Counted from the first letter of the stretch, positions 1 through 7,869 are shown. The stretch is 17,640 nucleotides of DNA from CAZHOV01 sp964534315 (GCA_964534315.1 CAZHOV010000117.1:1-17640); one strand, 5' to 3'. The notes: generated by a model not told the origin, from the letters alone. A program made the numbers and translations.

Positions 1-1
1 T

Positions 2-52
2 GGATACCATAAAGGATCGCCTTCCGGTCTGGAAAAAGGAGTATTATGCTAG
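2..52 (+). CDS. Probable 3' end of hisB (imidazoleglycerol-phosphate dehydratase), partial
   Basis: Only the last 16 codons and a TAG stop are in the window. The frame ends in S-P-S-G-L-E-K-G-V-L-C, which resembles the LPS-x-KGVL ending of HisB, and hisB normally stands directly before hisH in Bacteroidota. The TAG at 50-52 would overlap the hisH ATG at 46, as in tightly packed operons. The match is short and has two extra residues. A competing frame (3-68) reads DTIKDRLPVWKKEYY and recalls the VPIWKKE tail of MoaE, so the assignment rests mainly on gene order. Confidence 0.35.
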   Translation, partial: GYHKGSPSGLEKGVLC

Positions 53-633
53 CGATCATCCAATATAATGCAGGCAACACACGCTCGGTCTTGAATGCGA
101 TGAAGCGTTTGGGCGTGGAGGCGGTTGTGAGCAATGATGCCGAGACAATTCGGCAAGCAGATCAGGTGATTTTTCCTGGGGTGGGGGAGGCCAATACCAC
201 TATGAAGTATCTCAAAGAAAAGGGGTTGGATGTGTTAATTCGGTCTTTGGAGCAACCCGTGTTAGGGATTTGTCTGGGCATGCAGCTATTATGTAACCAT
301 TCTGAAGAAAACGATACGGTTTGTTTGGGGATTATTCCGCATGAGGTCAAACGGTTTATTCCCGGCATTACCGGAAAGGTGCCACATATGGGATGGAATA
401 GTATAAATGTGCTACCTGATCGAACGTTTCCGGATGCTTCAGTAGATGGCAACTTTTTCTACTTTGTTCATAGTTATTATGTGGATACCGGGCGATACAC
501 AACGGCGGTTACGGATTATATTCACCCATTTAGTGCGACCCTTCAGAAGGATAATTTCTTTGCCACCCAATTTCATCCGGAGAAGTCGGGAAAGGTTGGG
601 GAGCAGCTATTAAAACAATTCCTAAATATATAA
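46..633 (+). CDS. hisH: Imidazole glycerol phosphate synthase, glutamine amidotransferase subunit HisH
   Basis: This is the glutaminase half of IGP synthase. It hydrolyses glutamine and passes ammonia to HisF, which closes the imidazole ring of histidine; the enzyme is cytosolic. The 195-residue product has the usual length and the class I amidotransferase layout. It starts with an Asn-Ala-Gly-Asn loop (8-11), has the nucleophile Cys76 in GICLGMQLL, the oxyanion-strand region PGVGEAN (44-50), and the His177/Glu179 pair in QFHPEKSG. The ATG at 46 matches the normal HisH N-terminus. It lies in the order hisH-hisA-hisF-hisIE, 45 bp before hisA, so HisH and HisF are likely co-expressed. Nothing looks damaged. 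Confidence 0.96.
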   Translation: MLAIIQYNAGNTRSVLNAMKRLGVEAVVSNDAETIRQADQVIFPGVGEANTTMKYLKEKGLDVLIRSLEQPVLGICLGMQLLCNHSEENDTVCLGIIPHEVKRFIPGITGKVPHMGWNSINVLPDRTFPDASVDGNFFYFVHSYYVDTGRYTTAVTDYIHPFSATLQKDNFFATQFHPEKSGKVGEQLLKQFLNI

Positions 634-639
634 ATTCAA

Positions 640-660
640 CCCACCCGTTTCAACGGTGGG
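640..660 (+). repeat. Small hairpin between hisH and hisA
   Basis: CCCACC (640-645) pairs with GGTGGG (655-660). The stem can extend inward through CGTT/AACG if one C is bulged. It fills most of the 45-bp gap between hisH and hisA and has no T-tract, so it is not a convincing intrinsic terminator. It could modulate mRNA stability inside the operon, or be a small dispersed palindrome. Confidence 0.55.
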
Positions 661-678
661 AATATAGCAAAAAACATC

Positions 679-1404
679 ATGGAAATCATCCCTGCAATTG
701 ACATCATCGAAGGTAAGTGTGTTCGCCTAACCCAAGGCGACTATCAACAGCAAAAAGTATATGCAGAGGATCCCCTGGAGATAGCCAAACAGTTTGAAGA
801 AGCTGGTTTGAAAAGACTTCATTTAGTAGATTTGGATGGAGCTAAAGCCAAGCGGATGGTCAACCAGAATGTCTTAAACCGGATACATCAACACACCAGG
901 TTGACCATTGATTTTGGGGGCGGTATAAAAACCGATGAAGATATTCAAATCGCTTTTGAAATGGGAGCAGCACAGGTAACGGTAGGTACGATTGCGGTAA
1001 AGTCTCCCGAGCTATTCTTAGGTTGGTTAAAAACATATGGAGCGGAGAAGCTTATTCTGGGAGCAGATGTCAAGGATGGATTTATCGCTACTCATGGTTG
1101 GAAGGAGTTGAGTGAGATGGAAATTCTGTCGTTTTTAGACTATTATTTGAAAGAAGGGATTGAATATGTGTTGTGTACCGATATTTCCAAAGACGGGATG
1201 TTGAGGGGTAGTGCAATTGGATTGTATGAAGAGATTCTACAGACCTTTCCAACGATTAAATTGATTGCCAGTGGAGGGGTGACAACCATGGAAGAGTTGA
1301 GAACACTTAAAGAGATCGGTTGTTACGGGGCGATCATAGGAAAAGCTATTTATGAAGGTAAATTATTATTAGAAGATTTAAAATCGCTTCAAGATGCTCA
1401 CTAA
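679..1404 (+). CDS. hisA: ProFAR isomerase HisA
   Basis: HisA is the Amadori isomerase converting ProFAR to PRFAR, the step before IGP synthase. The 241-residue product is a full-length (beta/alpha)8 barrel. The catalytic pair is visible as Asp8 in IIPAIDIIEGKCVRL and Asp130 in LILGADVKDG. Phosphate-binding glycines occur in DFGGGIKT (78-85) and in the C-terminal ASGGV...GAIIGKA motifs. The start gives the standard N-terminus. Its 3' end overlaps hisF by 11 bp, which suggests translational coupling. The half-barrel resemblance to HisF is normal for these two ancient relatives. Confidence 0.97.
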   Translation: MEIIPAIDIIEGKCVRLTQGDYQQQKVYAEDPLEIAKQFEEAGLKRLHLVDLDGAKAKRMVNQNVLNRIHQHTRLTIDFGGGIKTDEDIQIAFEMGAAQVTVGTIAVKSPELFLGWLKTYGAEKLILGADVKDGFIATHGWKELSEMEILSFLDYYLKEGIEYVLCTDISKDGMLRGSAIGLYEEILQTFPTIKLIASGGVTTMEELRTLKEIGCYGAIIGKAIYEGKLLLEDLKSLQDAH

Positions 1405-2149
1405 GCGGATCATTCCTTGTTTGGACATTAAAGACGGGCGAACGGTAAAAGGGGTTAATTTTCTTCAGTTGCGAGATGCGGGTGATCCGGTAGAATTGGG
1501 GATTAAGTACAGTAGGGAAGGGGCGGATGAGTTGGTTTTTTTGGATATCACGGCAACTAAGGAGAAACGAAATACCACTATTCCGTTGGTTCGGGAAATT
1601 GCCAGGCATTTGAATATTCCGTTTACCATAGGTGGAGGGATCAGCACGATAGAAGATGCAGAGCGGTTATTAGCTGCGGGGGCAGATAAGATCTCTGTGA
1701 ATTCTGCTGCGGTCAGGAATTCTGATTTGATTGATGCCATTGCTAAGAATTTTGGAAGTCAATTCTTGGTGGTTGCTATTGATGCAAAGAATGAATCGGG
1801 TACGAGGCAAGTGTACATAAGTGGAGGACACAAACGGACGGACAAGGAATTATTGAGTTGGGCGAAGGAATGTCAGGAAAGAGGTGCTGGCGAGATTTTA
1901 TACACTTCAATGGATCACGATGGGTCAAAACAGGGGTTTGCTATTGAAATGAACCGGAAATTATCCGAAGCCTTAACGATCCCAATCATTGCTTCTGGCG
2001 GTGCGGGAGCTAAAGCGCATTTTGTGGACGTTTTTACAGCGGGCAAGGCCGATGCAGGTTTGGCGGCTAGTATTTTTCATTACAATGAAATACCGATTCC
2101 GGAATTAAAAGCTTATTTGTCCGAAAAAGATATTCCTGTAAGGATTTAG
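1394..2149 (+). CDS. hisF: Imidazole glycerol phosphate synthase, cyclase subunit HisF
   Basis: HisF is the cyclase subunit of IGP synthase; it uses ammonia from HisH to turn PRFAR into IGP and AICAR. The 251-residue length is standard. The catalytic Asp11 (RIIPCLDIKDGRTVKG) and Asp130 (VVAIDAKN) are present, as are the phosphate-binding segments IGGGIST (79-85) and ASGGAGAKAHF near the C-terminus. LYTSMDHDGSKQG (169-181) is the conserved loop of strand 6. The gene overlaps the end of hisA and is followed after 25 bp by hisIE, consistent with one transcript. Confidence 0.97.
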   Translation: MLTKRIIPCLDIKDGRTVKGVNFLQLRDAGDPVELGIKYSREGADELVFLDITATKEKRNTTIPLVREIARHLNIPFTIGGGISTIEDAERLLAAGADKISVNSAAVRNSDLIDAIAKNFGSQFLVVAIDAKNESGTRQVYISGGHKRTDKELLSWAKECQERGAGEILYTSMDHDGSKQGFAIEMNRKLSEALTIPIIASGGAGAKAHFVDVFTAGKADAGLAASIFHYNEIPIPELKAYLSEKDIPVRI

Positions 2150-2174
2150 AAGAATTAGTAATGAATAATGTGAA

Positions 2175-2786
2175 ATGATGAAAGAACCAATAGAAATAAT
2201 AGATTTTGAAAAAGGTAGCGGTTTGGTGCCGGCCATTGTCCAGGATGTCTCGACGAGGAAGGTGTTGATGTTGGGATATATGAATCGGGAGGCATTGGAA
2301 AAGACCTATGAGATTGGCAAAGTGACATTTTTCAGCCGCAGTAAAAACAGGCTTTGGACAAAGGGAGAGGAGAGTGGAAACTTTCTGGAATTGGTGGAAG
2401 TAAAAGTCGATTGCGATAAAGATACGCTTTTGGTGTATGCCAGGCCAGTTGGTCCGGTTTGTCATACGGGTAGCGACACCTGTTTTGATGAGACGAATGC
2501 TTCGATCGACTTTTTGTATCGATTAGAAGAAGTGATCCAGGCCAGGAAAGATAATCCTTCTGAAGGTTCTTACACCACAAGTCTGTTTAACAAAGGCGTG
2601 AAAAAGATCGCTCAGAAGGTAGGCGAAGAGGCGGTAGAATTAATCCTGGAAGCCCAGGATGATCAAGACGAACTTTTTTTAGCTGAGGCAGCCGATTTGA
2701 TGTATCATTATCTGGTGCTTTTGGCGGCGAAGGGATTTACGGCGAGCGATGTAGTTAACGTGCTGAAAGAGAGGCATGAAGGGTAG
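2175..2786 (+). CDS. hisIE: Bifunctional phosphoribosyl-AMP cyclohydrolase / phosphoribosyl-ATP pyrophosphohydrolase HisIE
   Basis: This fused protein performs steps two and three of histidine synthesis. The C-terminal HisE part removes pyrophosphate from PR-ATP, and the N-terminal HisI part opens the purine ring of PR-AMP. HisI covers about residues 1-108. It has the metal-binding DCDKD motif (Asp79, 81, 83) and the zinc cysteines Cys80, Cys96 and Cys103 in VDCD and VCHTGSDTC. HisE covers about 113-203, with FNKGVKKIAQKVGEEAVEL including the GEEAVE metal site. Two ATG codons stand in tandem (2175 and 2178) and either could be used. It is the last his gene here; the 43-bp repeat follows its stop after 10 bp. 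Confidence 0.96.
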   Translation: MMKEPIEIIDFEKGSGLVPAIVQDVSTRKVLMLGYMNREALEKTYEIGKVTFFSRSKNRLWTKGEESGNFLELVEVKVDCDKDTLLVYARPVGPVCHTGSDTCFDETNASIDFLYRLEEVIQARKDNPSEGSYTTSLFNKGVKKIAQKVGEEAVELILEAQDDQDELFLAEAADLMYHYLVLLAAKGFTASDVVNVLKERHEG

Positions 2787-2796
2787 GCCTAATTAG

Positions 2797-2839
2797 GTGT
2801 GGCACACCTATAGATGTGCCACACCTATAGGTGGGGCAC
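2797..2839 (+). repeat. 43-bp interspersed palindromic repeat, copy 1
   Basis: The first 28 bp form an imperfect palindrome (GTGTGGCACA ... TGTGCCACAC) around CTATAG. A 15-bp tail, CTATAGGTGGGGCAC, repeats half of it. Copies 2 and 3 lie at 7060 and 7767. Copy 1 differs from them at two positions, 2807 (C for T) and 2814 (A for G). These are the positions that would swap if the 28-bp palindrome were inverted. It stands 10 bp after the hisIE stop, and a 10-bp palindrome CCTAATTAGG (2788-2797) abuts it. Confidence 0.9.
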
Positions 2840-2901
2840 GACCGCTACTCCCTTTTCCAAAAAAAATCCCGTAAATTAGACCGACAAACAAACCAATATC
2901 C

Positions 2902-3381
2902 ATGCTTACTAAAGCTTATATCTCTACGCCTATTGGTACTTTTGAAATGATTAGTAGTGATCTGGGGATTCGTCAACTCCACCTGGTGGATGAACGGGAA
3001 GAAGCGATTCCTGAAGAATTGTCGGCGGCAGCGGCTCAATTGAAAGAATACTTTGATAAAAAGCGGACGACCTTTGATGTGAAACTGGATTGGTCGGGGG
3101 CTTCGGAGTTTTATGTGGAGGTGTGGAAGGAACTGCTCAAGGTGCCTTATGGACGTACGACGACCTACTCTGCCATTGCTGAGAAATTAGAAAATCCAAG
3201 AGCTGTTAGGGCTGTAGGGTTGGCCAACAAATACAACCCGATCGCTATTATAGTCCCTTGTCACCGGGTGATTGCCAAGAGTGGTGACCTGCAGGGCTAT
3301 TTCTATGGGGTGGATGTCAAACGAAAATTACTAGAACTTGAAAATCCTATGAGTTTTGCCCAGCAGGGCAGCCTGTTTTAA
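2902..3381 (+). CDS. ogt: Methylated-DNA--protein-cysteine methyltransferase (Ogt/MGMT type)
   Basis: This is a suicide DNA repair protein that moves the alkyl group from O6-alkylguanine (or O4-alkylthymine) to its own cysteine. The 159-residue product has a short N-terminal ribonuclease-like domain (1-65). The conserved DNA-binding domain follows, with VPYGRTTTYSAIA (81-93), the helix-turn-helix segment RAVRAVGLANKYNP (100-113) with the arginine-finger region, and the active site IVPCHRVI with Cys120. The usual GYAGG after the active site is changed to GYFYGVDVKRKLLELE, a common variant. It lies 14 bp before kynureninase on the same strand and probably shares a transcript with it. TAAATTAG (2872-2879) is a weak candidate -7 element upstream. 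Confidence 0.94.
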   Translation: MLTKAYISTPIGTFEMISSDLGIRQLHLVDEREEAIPEELSAAAAQLKEYFDKKRTTFDVKLDWSGASEFYVEVWKELLKVPYGRTTTYSAIAEKLENPRAVRAVGLANKYNPIAIIVPCHRVIAKSGDLQGYFYGVDVKRKLLELENPMSFAQQGSLF

Positions 3382-3395
3382 ACGATAAATCACTT

Positions 3396-4655
3396 ATGCA
3401 ATACCAAGCAACGCTCGAATTTGCTCAGCAGCAAGACGCTGCTGATCCGTTACGTTCTTACCGAGATCAATTTTATTTTCCCCAACATAAAGGGCATGAC
3501 ACGATCTATTTTTGTGGAAATTCACTGGGGCTTCAACCAAAACGAGTAGAGAAAGCACTATTACACGAATTAGAACATTGGAAAACCCATGGCGTAGAAG
3601 GACATTTTAAAGGGGAAATGCCCTGGATGTATTACCATAAGTTTCTGCAATCCCAATCGGCTCATGTGGTGGGAGCTAAAGAAGAGGAGGTGGTGGTGAT
3701 GAATACCTTGACCACCAATTTACACCTGATGATGGTCTCTTTTTACCAGCCTACCAAAAAAAGATTTAAGATCATTATGGAGGCGCATGCCTTTCCCTCT
3801 GATCAATATGCCGTAGAGACCCAGGTGAAGTTTCATGGGTTTGATCCGGTAGATGCGATTGTGGAGGTTGCCCCGAGAGCAGGAGAAGAAACCTTGCGGA
3901 CCGAAGATATTTTGGAAACGATTCGACACCATGGCGAAGAGACTGCTCTAGTCATGTTTGCCGGGGTGAATTATTACACTGGGCAATTCTTTGATCTAAA
4001 ATCGATTACCGAAGCTGCTCATGGAGTAGGTGCCCAAGCCGGGTTTGATTTGGCCCATGCCGCTGGGAATATTCCAATGAAATTGCATGATTGGAATGTT
4101 GATTTTGCAACCTGGTGTAGTTATAAATATTTAAATTCTGGTCCCGGTGGGCCAAGTGGCGTGTTTGTGCATGAGCGTCATGGCAATAACCCTGATCTTC
4201 CTCGATTTGCCGGTTGGTGGGGACACGATGAAGAGCACCGTTTTTTGATGGAAAAAGGCTTTATTCCGATGAAAGGAGCGGCAGGGTGGCAGTTGAGCAA
4301 TGCACAAATCTTTAGTTTTGCAGCCCATAAGGTGGCGCTGGATATGTTTGAGAAGGTGGGTATGCATGCTTTGCGGGAGAAGAGCATCGCACTGACCGGA
4401 TACCTGGAGTTTTTAATTCAGCAATTGAATAAAGAAGGACATCAATACAACATCATCACACCGAAAACAGTCAAAGACCGGGGTTGTCAATTATCTATTT
4501 TAACCGATGCAAGGGGCAAAGAACTCTTCGATTACCTGACGCATAATGGCGTAGTAGCCGACTGGCGCGAACCCAATGTTATTCGGGTAGCCCCTGTACC
4601 TTTTTACAATAGTTTTGAAGATGTGTATAAATTTGCGCAACTATTGAAACGATAA
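3396..4655 (+). CDS. kynU: Kynureninase (PLP-dependent)
   Basis: The product hydrolyses kynurenine or 3-hydroxykynurenine to (3-hydroxy)anthranilate and alanine, in tryptophan breakdown or the route from tryptophan to NAD. The 419 residues match the usual length and the fold type I aminotransferase layout. FCGNSLGLQP (39-48) is the typical N-terminal motif. GFDLAHAAGN (217-226) carries the Asp that contacts the PLP ring nitrogen, and Lys244 in WCSYKYLNSGPGG forms the Schiff base. FAGWWGHD (271-278) is also characteristic. No other kyn gene is adjacent; the partners are ogt upstream and an MFS transporter 55 bp downstream. A link between transporter and pathway is possible but unproven. Confidence 0.96.
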   Translation: MQYQATLEFAQQQDAADPLRSYRDQFYFPQHKGHDTIYFCGNSLGLQPKRVEKALLHELEHWKTHGVEGHFKGEMPWMYYHKFLQSQSAHVVGAKEEEVVVMNTLTTNLHLMMVSFYQPTKKRFKIIMEAHAFPSDQYAVETQVKFHGFDPVDAIVEVAPRAGEETLRTEDILETIRHHGEETALVMFAGVNYYTGQFFDLKSITEAAHGVGAQAGFDLAHAAGNIPMKLHDWNVDFATWCSYKYLNSGPGGPSGVFVHERHGNNPDLPRFAGWWGHDEEHRFLMEKGFIPMKGAAGWQLSNAQIFSFAAHKVALDMFEKVGMHALREKSIALTGYLEFLIQQLNKEGHQYNIITPKTVKDRGCQLSILTDARGKELFDYLTHNGVVADWREPNVIRVAPVPFYNSFEDVYKFAQLLKR

Positions 4656-4710
4656 TGGGAAAAATAGGGTTGATGGGGAAACGATAGTAACCTAAACCCA
4701 TTAAATTACC

Positions 4711-5985
4711 ATGTTTGCCCGAACTTTACAACTCTACAAAGATTCTTTCAAAGGATTATCGCAGCCCGTATGGATCATTTCAATTGTGATGTTGATCAAC
4801 CGAAGCGGGACGATGGTACTCCCTTTTCTTACCGTTTACCTTACAACAAAATTGGGATTTACCCTTGCTGAAGCCGGATTAGTAATGGCATTCTTTGGAG
4901 GCGGATCTGTTTTAGGATCGTATCTTGGAGGGCGACTAACGGATAAATTTGGCTATTATCCGGTGCAATTTTGGAGTATTGTGTTGGGAGGACTCATGTT
5001 TTTCCCGCTTTTATTACTAACCCAATTAGCGCATTGGTGTATTGCTACCTTTCTATTGGCAACGGTAGCCGATGCGTTTCGTCCGGCAAGTATGACGGCT
5101 ATTGCGGTATACAGTAAAGAACATAACCGTACCCGAGCCTATACATTGGTAAGACTTGCCATTAACCTGGGGTGGGCTATTGGACCCGTAATTGGGGGAT
5201 TACTGGCAGCTACCGTTGGGTACAGTTGGTTATTTATCTTTGACGGCCTGACTTGTGTTGCGGCAGGAATATATTTGCGCATGGCATTGAAAGAAAAGAA
5301 GCAAAAAATTTCGGAAAATGACAAGGCTGTTGAAACGGTACCTTCAACTTCGGTAAGATCAGCCTACAAAGACGGATGGATATTGCTATTTCTAGCGTGT
5401 AATATTTTCACAATGATCGCCTTTATGCAGCTATTTTCTACCTTACCTGTCTATTTTAAAGATCATTTTTTGATGAATGAATTTCAAATAGGGCTCGTCA
5501 TGTCGATCAATGCACTATTGATCTTCGGTACGGAGATGCCATTGATCTACAAGTTAGAAAATAAGGCTAATAAGCTGCGTATAATTGCTATCGGTACATT
5601 ATGCATCGGTTTGTCTTTCCTGGTGTTCAACATAATCGGTTGGATAGGAGTAGTGATCATTTCCATACTATTTATCACCATAGGAGAGATGTTAAATATG
5701 CCCTTTTCTAATACTATCGTGGCTGAGCGGGCCAACGAAAAGAACCGGGGACAGTACATGGGGCTATTTACGATTTCCTATTCAATAGCTCATATTTTTG
5801 CTCCGATCCTGGGTACAGGAGTAGCAGATTACTACGGTTGGACAGCCGCCTGGTACCTGCTCTTTGGATGCACAATGCTTTCCTTTGGCGGGCTTCTGTA
5901 TCTTGAGCAGCTTAGAGGGAAAATGGGGGTTGATACAACTGTCGAGTCGGCACAACCCATTGAAGTGGAGGGATTAAATTCATAG
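4711..5985 (+). CDS. MFS transporter, 12 membrane segments, substrate unknown
   Basis: A 424-residue inner membrane protein of the major facilitator superfamily. Hydrophobic segments occur in two groups of six, separated by the hydrophilic loop KEKKQKISENDKAVETVPS (around 195-213). The family's motif A appears between segments 2 and 3 as GSYLGGRLTDKFGYYPV (69-85). A second conserved region, LAINLGWAIGPVIGGLLA, marks segment 5 (motif C-like, typical of exporters). The family is drug/metabolite efflux-like (MdtH/YajR style), but the sequence does not reveal the substrate. It stands 55 bp after kynU and may be co-transcribed. Its start at 4711 leaves a normal cytoplasmic N-terminus. A decayed ABC exporter begins 28 bp after its stop. 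Confidence 0.9.
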   Translation: MFARTLQLYKDSFKGLSQPVWIISIVMLINRSGTMVLPFLTVYLTTKLGFTLAEAGLVMAFFGGGSVLGSYLGGRLTDKFGYYPVQFWSIVLGGLMFFPLLLLTQLAHWCIATFLLATVADAFRPASMTAIAVYSKEHNRTRAYTLVRLAINLGWAIGPVIGGLLAATVGYSWLFIFDGLTCVAAGIYLRMALKEKKQKISENDKAVETVPSTSVRSAYKDGWILLFLACNIFTMIAFMQLFSTLPVYFKDHFLMNEFQIGLVMSINALLIFGTEMPLIYKLENKANKLRIIAIGTLCIGLSFLVFNIIGWIGVVIISILFITIGEMLNMPFSNTIVAERANEKNRGQYMGLFTISYSIAHIFAPILGTGVADYYGWTAAWYLLFGCTMLSFGGLLYLEQLRGKMGVDTTVESAQPIEVEGLNS

Positions 5986-6013
5986 GATAAAGGGGAAAGT
6001 AACAGGGAACAAG

Positions 6014-7059
6014 GGATGCCCTTATCACAAAGCGTTACATCTCCCCGTAAAATGGCACCAAGATAATCATAGCGGAGCGACCATTAACCGGATAAGGAAG
6101 GCTCATGAGGCATTAAAGGATTTCTTTGACGAGGGGTTTATGTATTTCTATACCATCACTCGGTTCTTATTTTCCTTTGCAGCTATGGTTTATTTCACGC
6201 CTTTGTTTGGCGGGGTAGCATTACTTTTTGGCATATTGATCATGTGGATCATTTTCAAGTTTGATAAACCGTTTATTGAAGCTACCAAAGAGGTGAATGA
6301 AGGGGAGCATGTTGTTTCTTCCACGCTATTTGATAGTCTTTCCAACATCAAACCGCTCAACGCATCAATGATGCTTACGAAGAACATCATCTGCTAGAAC
6401 CCTCTACGGAAATGCAAGAAGCCTGGAAGACTATTGACATTGAAATGCTCAACTTTTCTCACAACGAAGAAAAGCATCATTCGAAGGTTACTCAGGGTCT
6501 AAAAGATGTGGACATTCATATCGCAAGGGGAAAGAAGATTGCTTTGATCGGAGAGAGTGGTAGTGGAAAAAGCACTTTACTCGCTTTACTCAGAGGATTG
6601 TATGGAGCGAACCCTTCTACTGCCGTTTATATTGACAGCAAAGAGGAGATTCTGGAAGTTTGCCAATTAGCTCATTTTGAAGAAGTTGTCCGGCAGCTTC
6701 CAAAAGGCTTGCAATCGAATATTCAGGAAAAGGGGGTGAACTTATCCGGAGGGCAGAAACAACGCCTGGCTTTGGTAAGAGGGATATTAGCAGCGAGAGA
6801 AAGTAACATTGTATTACTAGACGAGCCAACGAGTAGTGTTGATCCGAAGACAGAAATGATTATTTTTGATAAGTTGTTCGAAGCCTTCAAGGAGAAGGTA
6901 ATTGTTGCCTCCTTACACCGATTGCATTTGCTGACCAAATTCGATTACATTTACCTATTAGAAAACGGACAGGTGTTAGATGAGGGAACTTTTGAAGAAT
7001 TGAGAATGAATAGCCCCGTTTTTCAGGAGCTTTGGAGGCATCAGGAGGAGGCTCATTAA
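6014..7059 (+). pseudogene. Degraded ABC exporter (membrane domain + ATPase), truncated, frameshifted and internally deleted
   Basis: Reading from 6014 gives PYHKALHLPVKWHQDNHSG and then INRIRKAHEALKDFFDEGF. This is the first cytoplasmic loop of an ABC exporter and it has no start codon; the preceding membrane segments are gone and a stop lies shortly upstream. The frame continues through two membrane segments to SNIKPLN and ends at 6397. The homology resumes in another frame at about 6361 (RINDAYEEHHLLEP) and runs into the ATPase domain without the last two membrane segments. The ATPase keeps Walker A (GESGSGKST), signature (LSGGQ), Walker B (NIVLLDEPTS) and the H-loop His. However, YIDSK joins straight to EEILEVCQLAH, so the roughly 35-40 residues with the Q-loop are missing. 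Two ATG-started pieces (6140-6397 and 6412-7059) might be predicted as genes, but neither is likely functional. Confidence 0.87.
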
Positions 7060-7103
7060 GTGTGGCACATCTATAGGTGTGCCACACCTATAGGTGGGGC
7101 ACA
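7060..7103 (+). repeat. 43/44-bp interspersed palindromic repeat, copy 2
   Basis: Identical over 44 bp to the copy at 7767. It begins at the base after the ABC pseudogene's TAA. This copy is also enclosed by 11-bp inverted arms that extend beyond the shared repeat, CATTAAGTGTG (7054-7064) and CACACTTAATG (7100-7110), so the whole 57-bp unit can form a larger cruciform. A GTG at 7060 opens a frame into the macrodomain gene, but that frame runs through the repeat and is not a credible start. Confidence 0.92.
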
Positions 7104-7161
7104 CTTAATGGCAATATATTGTTATTTAAAACTTATTGTATTCCACTTAAACCAGCAAAAA

Positions 7162-7668
7162 ATGACCATAGAGTTGCTACAAACCGATATCACTAAACTA
7201 GCAGTCGATGCCATTGTCAATGCCGCTAATTCTTCATTATTGGGAGGTGGAGGGGTTGACGGTGCGATCCATAAGGCGGGCGGCAAAGCTATATTGGAGA
7301 AGTGTATTCAGATTAGAAATCGGCAGGGCGGCTGCGAGACGGGAGAAGCCGTCATTACTACTGCCGGGAATATGCCCGCTAAAAAAGTGATTCACACGGT
7401 AGGTCCTGTCTGGAAGGATGGCCACTCCGGAGAGCCAAAAAAACTCCGTAATTGTTATATCAATTCCCTGAGGCTCGCCGAAGAAAATAACCTAAAGACG
7501 GTAGCTTTTCCAGATATTAGCACCGGCATATATGGCTATCCTAAAGAGGCTGCCGCTCAAGTTGCTATTGATGCGGTAAGGGGCTATGAAAGTGCTATAA
7601 TAAAAAAAGTGGTTTTTGTTTGTTTTGATGCGGAGAATTTTGAGATATATGGTGAGATTTTGGGATAA
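7162..7668 (+). CDS. Macrodomain protein (O-acetyl-ADP-ribose deacetylase / ADP-ribose hydrolase type)
   Basis: A 168-residue single macrodomain of the MacroD/YmdB class. These proteins bind ADP-ribose and remove it from O-acetyl-ADP-ribose or from mono-ADP-ribosylated proteins; cytosolic. Key motifs are DAIVNAANSSLLGGGGVDGAIH (16-37), with the adenosine-binding Asp and the catalytic Asn/Asp/Gly loop, and FPDISTGIYGYP (116-127), the diphosphate loop. VIHTVGPVW (76-84) is the usual middle strand. I chose the ATG at 7162 because it starts exactly at the domain; a longer frame from GTG 7060 would translate the repeat. It stands alone between two identical 44-bp repeats and after a dead ABC exporter, so it may have been inserted as a unit. 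Confidence 0.94.
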   Translation: MTIELLQTDITKLAVDAIVNAANSSLLGGGGVDGAIHKAGGKAILEKCIQIRNRQGGCETGEAVITTAGNMPAKKVIHTVGPVWKDGHSGEPKKLRNCYINSLRLAEENNLKTVAFPDISTGIYGYPKEAAAQVAIDAVRGYESAIIKKVVFVCFDAENFEIYGEILG

Positions 7669-7766
7669 GACAGATGTAGTTTATTTAAGAGAAATTAGAA
7701 TACTAAAATAGTCAAAAATATTAATATAAAGTGCTAGTTATCAGCGTTTTTTGGAGGCTAAGAAAT

Positions 7767-7810
7767 GTGTGGCACATCTATAGGTGTGCCACACCTATAG
7801 GTGGGGCACA
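7767..7810 (+). repeat. 43/44-bp interspersed palindromic repeat, copy 3
   Basis: Identical over 44 bp and in the same orientation to copy 2 at 7060. With it, it brackets the macrodomain gene in a 751-bp segment. The unit reads as a 28-bp imperfect palindrome plus a 15-bp partial direct repeat centred on CTATAG. This copy lacks the extra inverted arms that surround copy 2. Confidence 0.92.
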
Positions 7811-7869
7811 AAAAATACAGCCTCACTTATTTTTTCTTCCCTTCTCTTCTGTATCTTCCCTTACTCAAC

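Noticed and set aside
6140..6397. An independent 85-residue membrane protein gene
   Set aside because: The same frame continues upstream of the ATG with ABC exporter homology and no start codon, so it is a fragment of the decayed exporter.
7060..7161. GTG start at 7060 for the macrodomain gene
   Set aside because: The extra 34 residues would be translated from the 44-bp repeat and flanking sequence; the domain begins exactly at ATG 7162.
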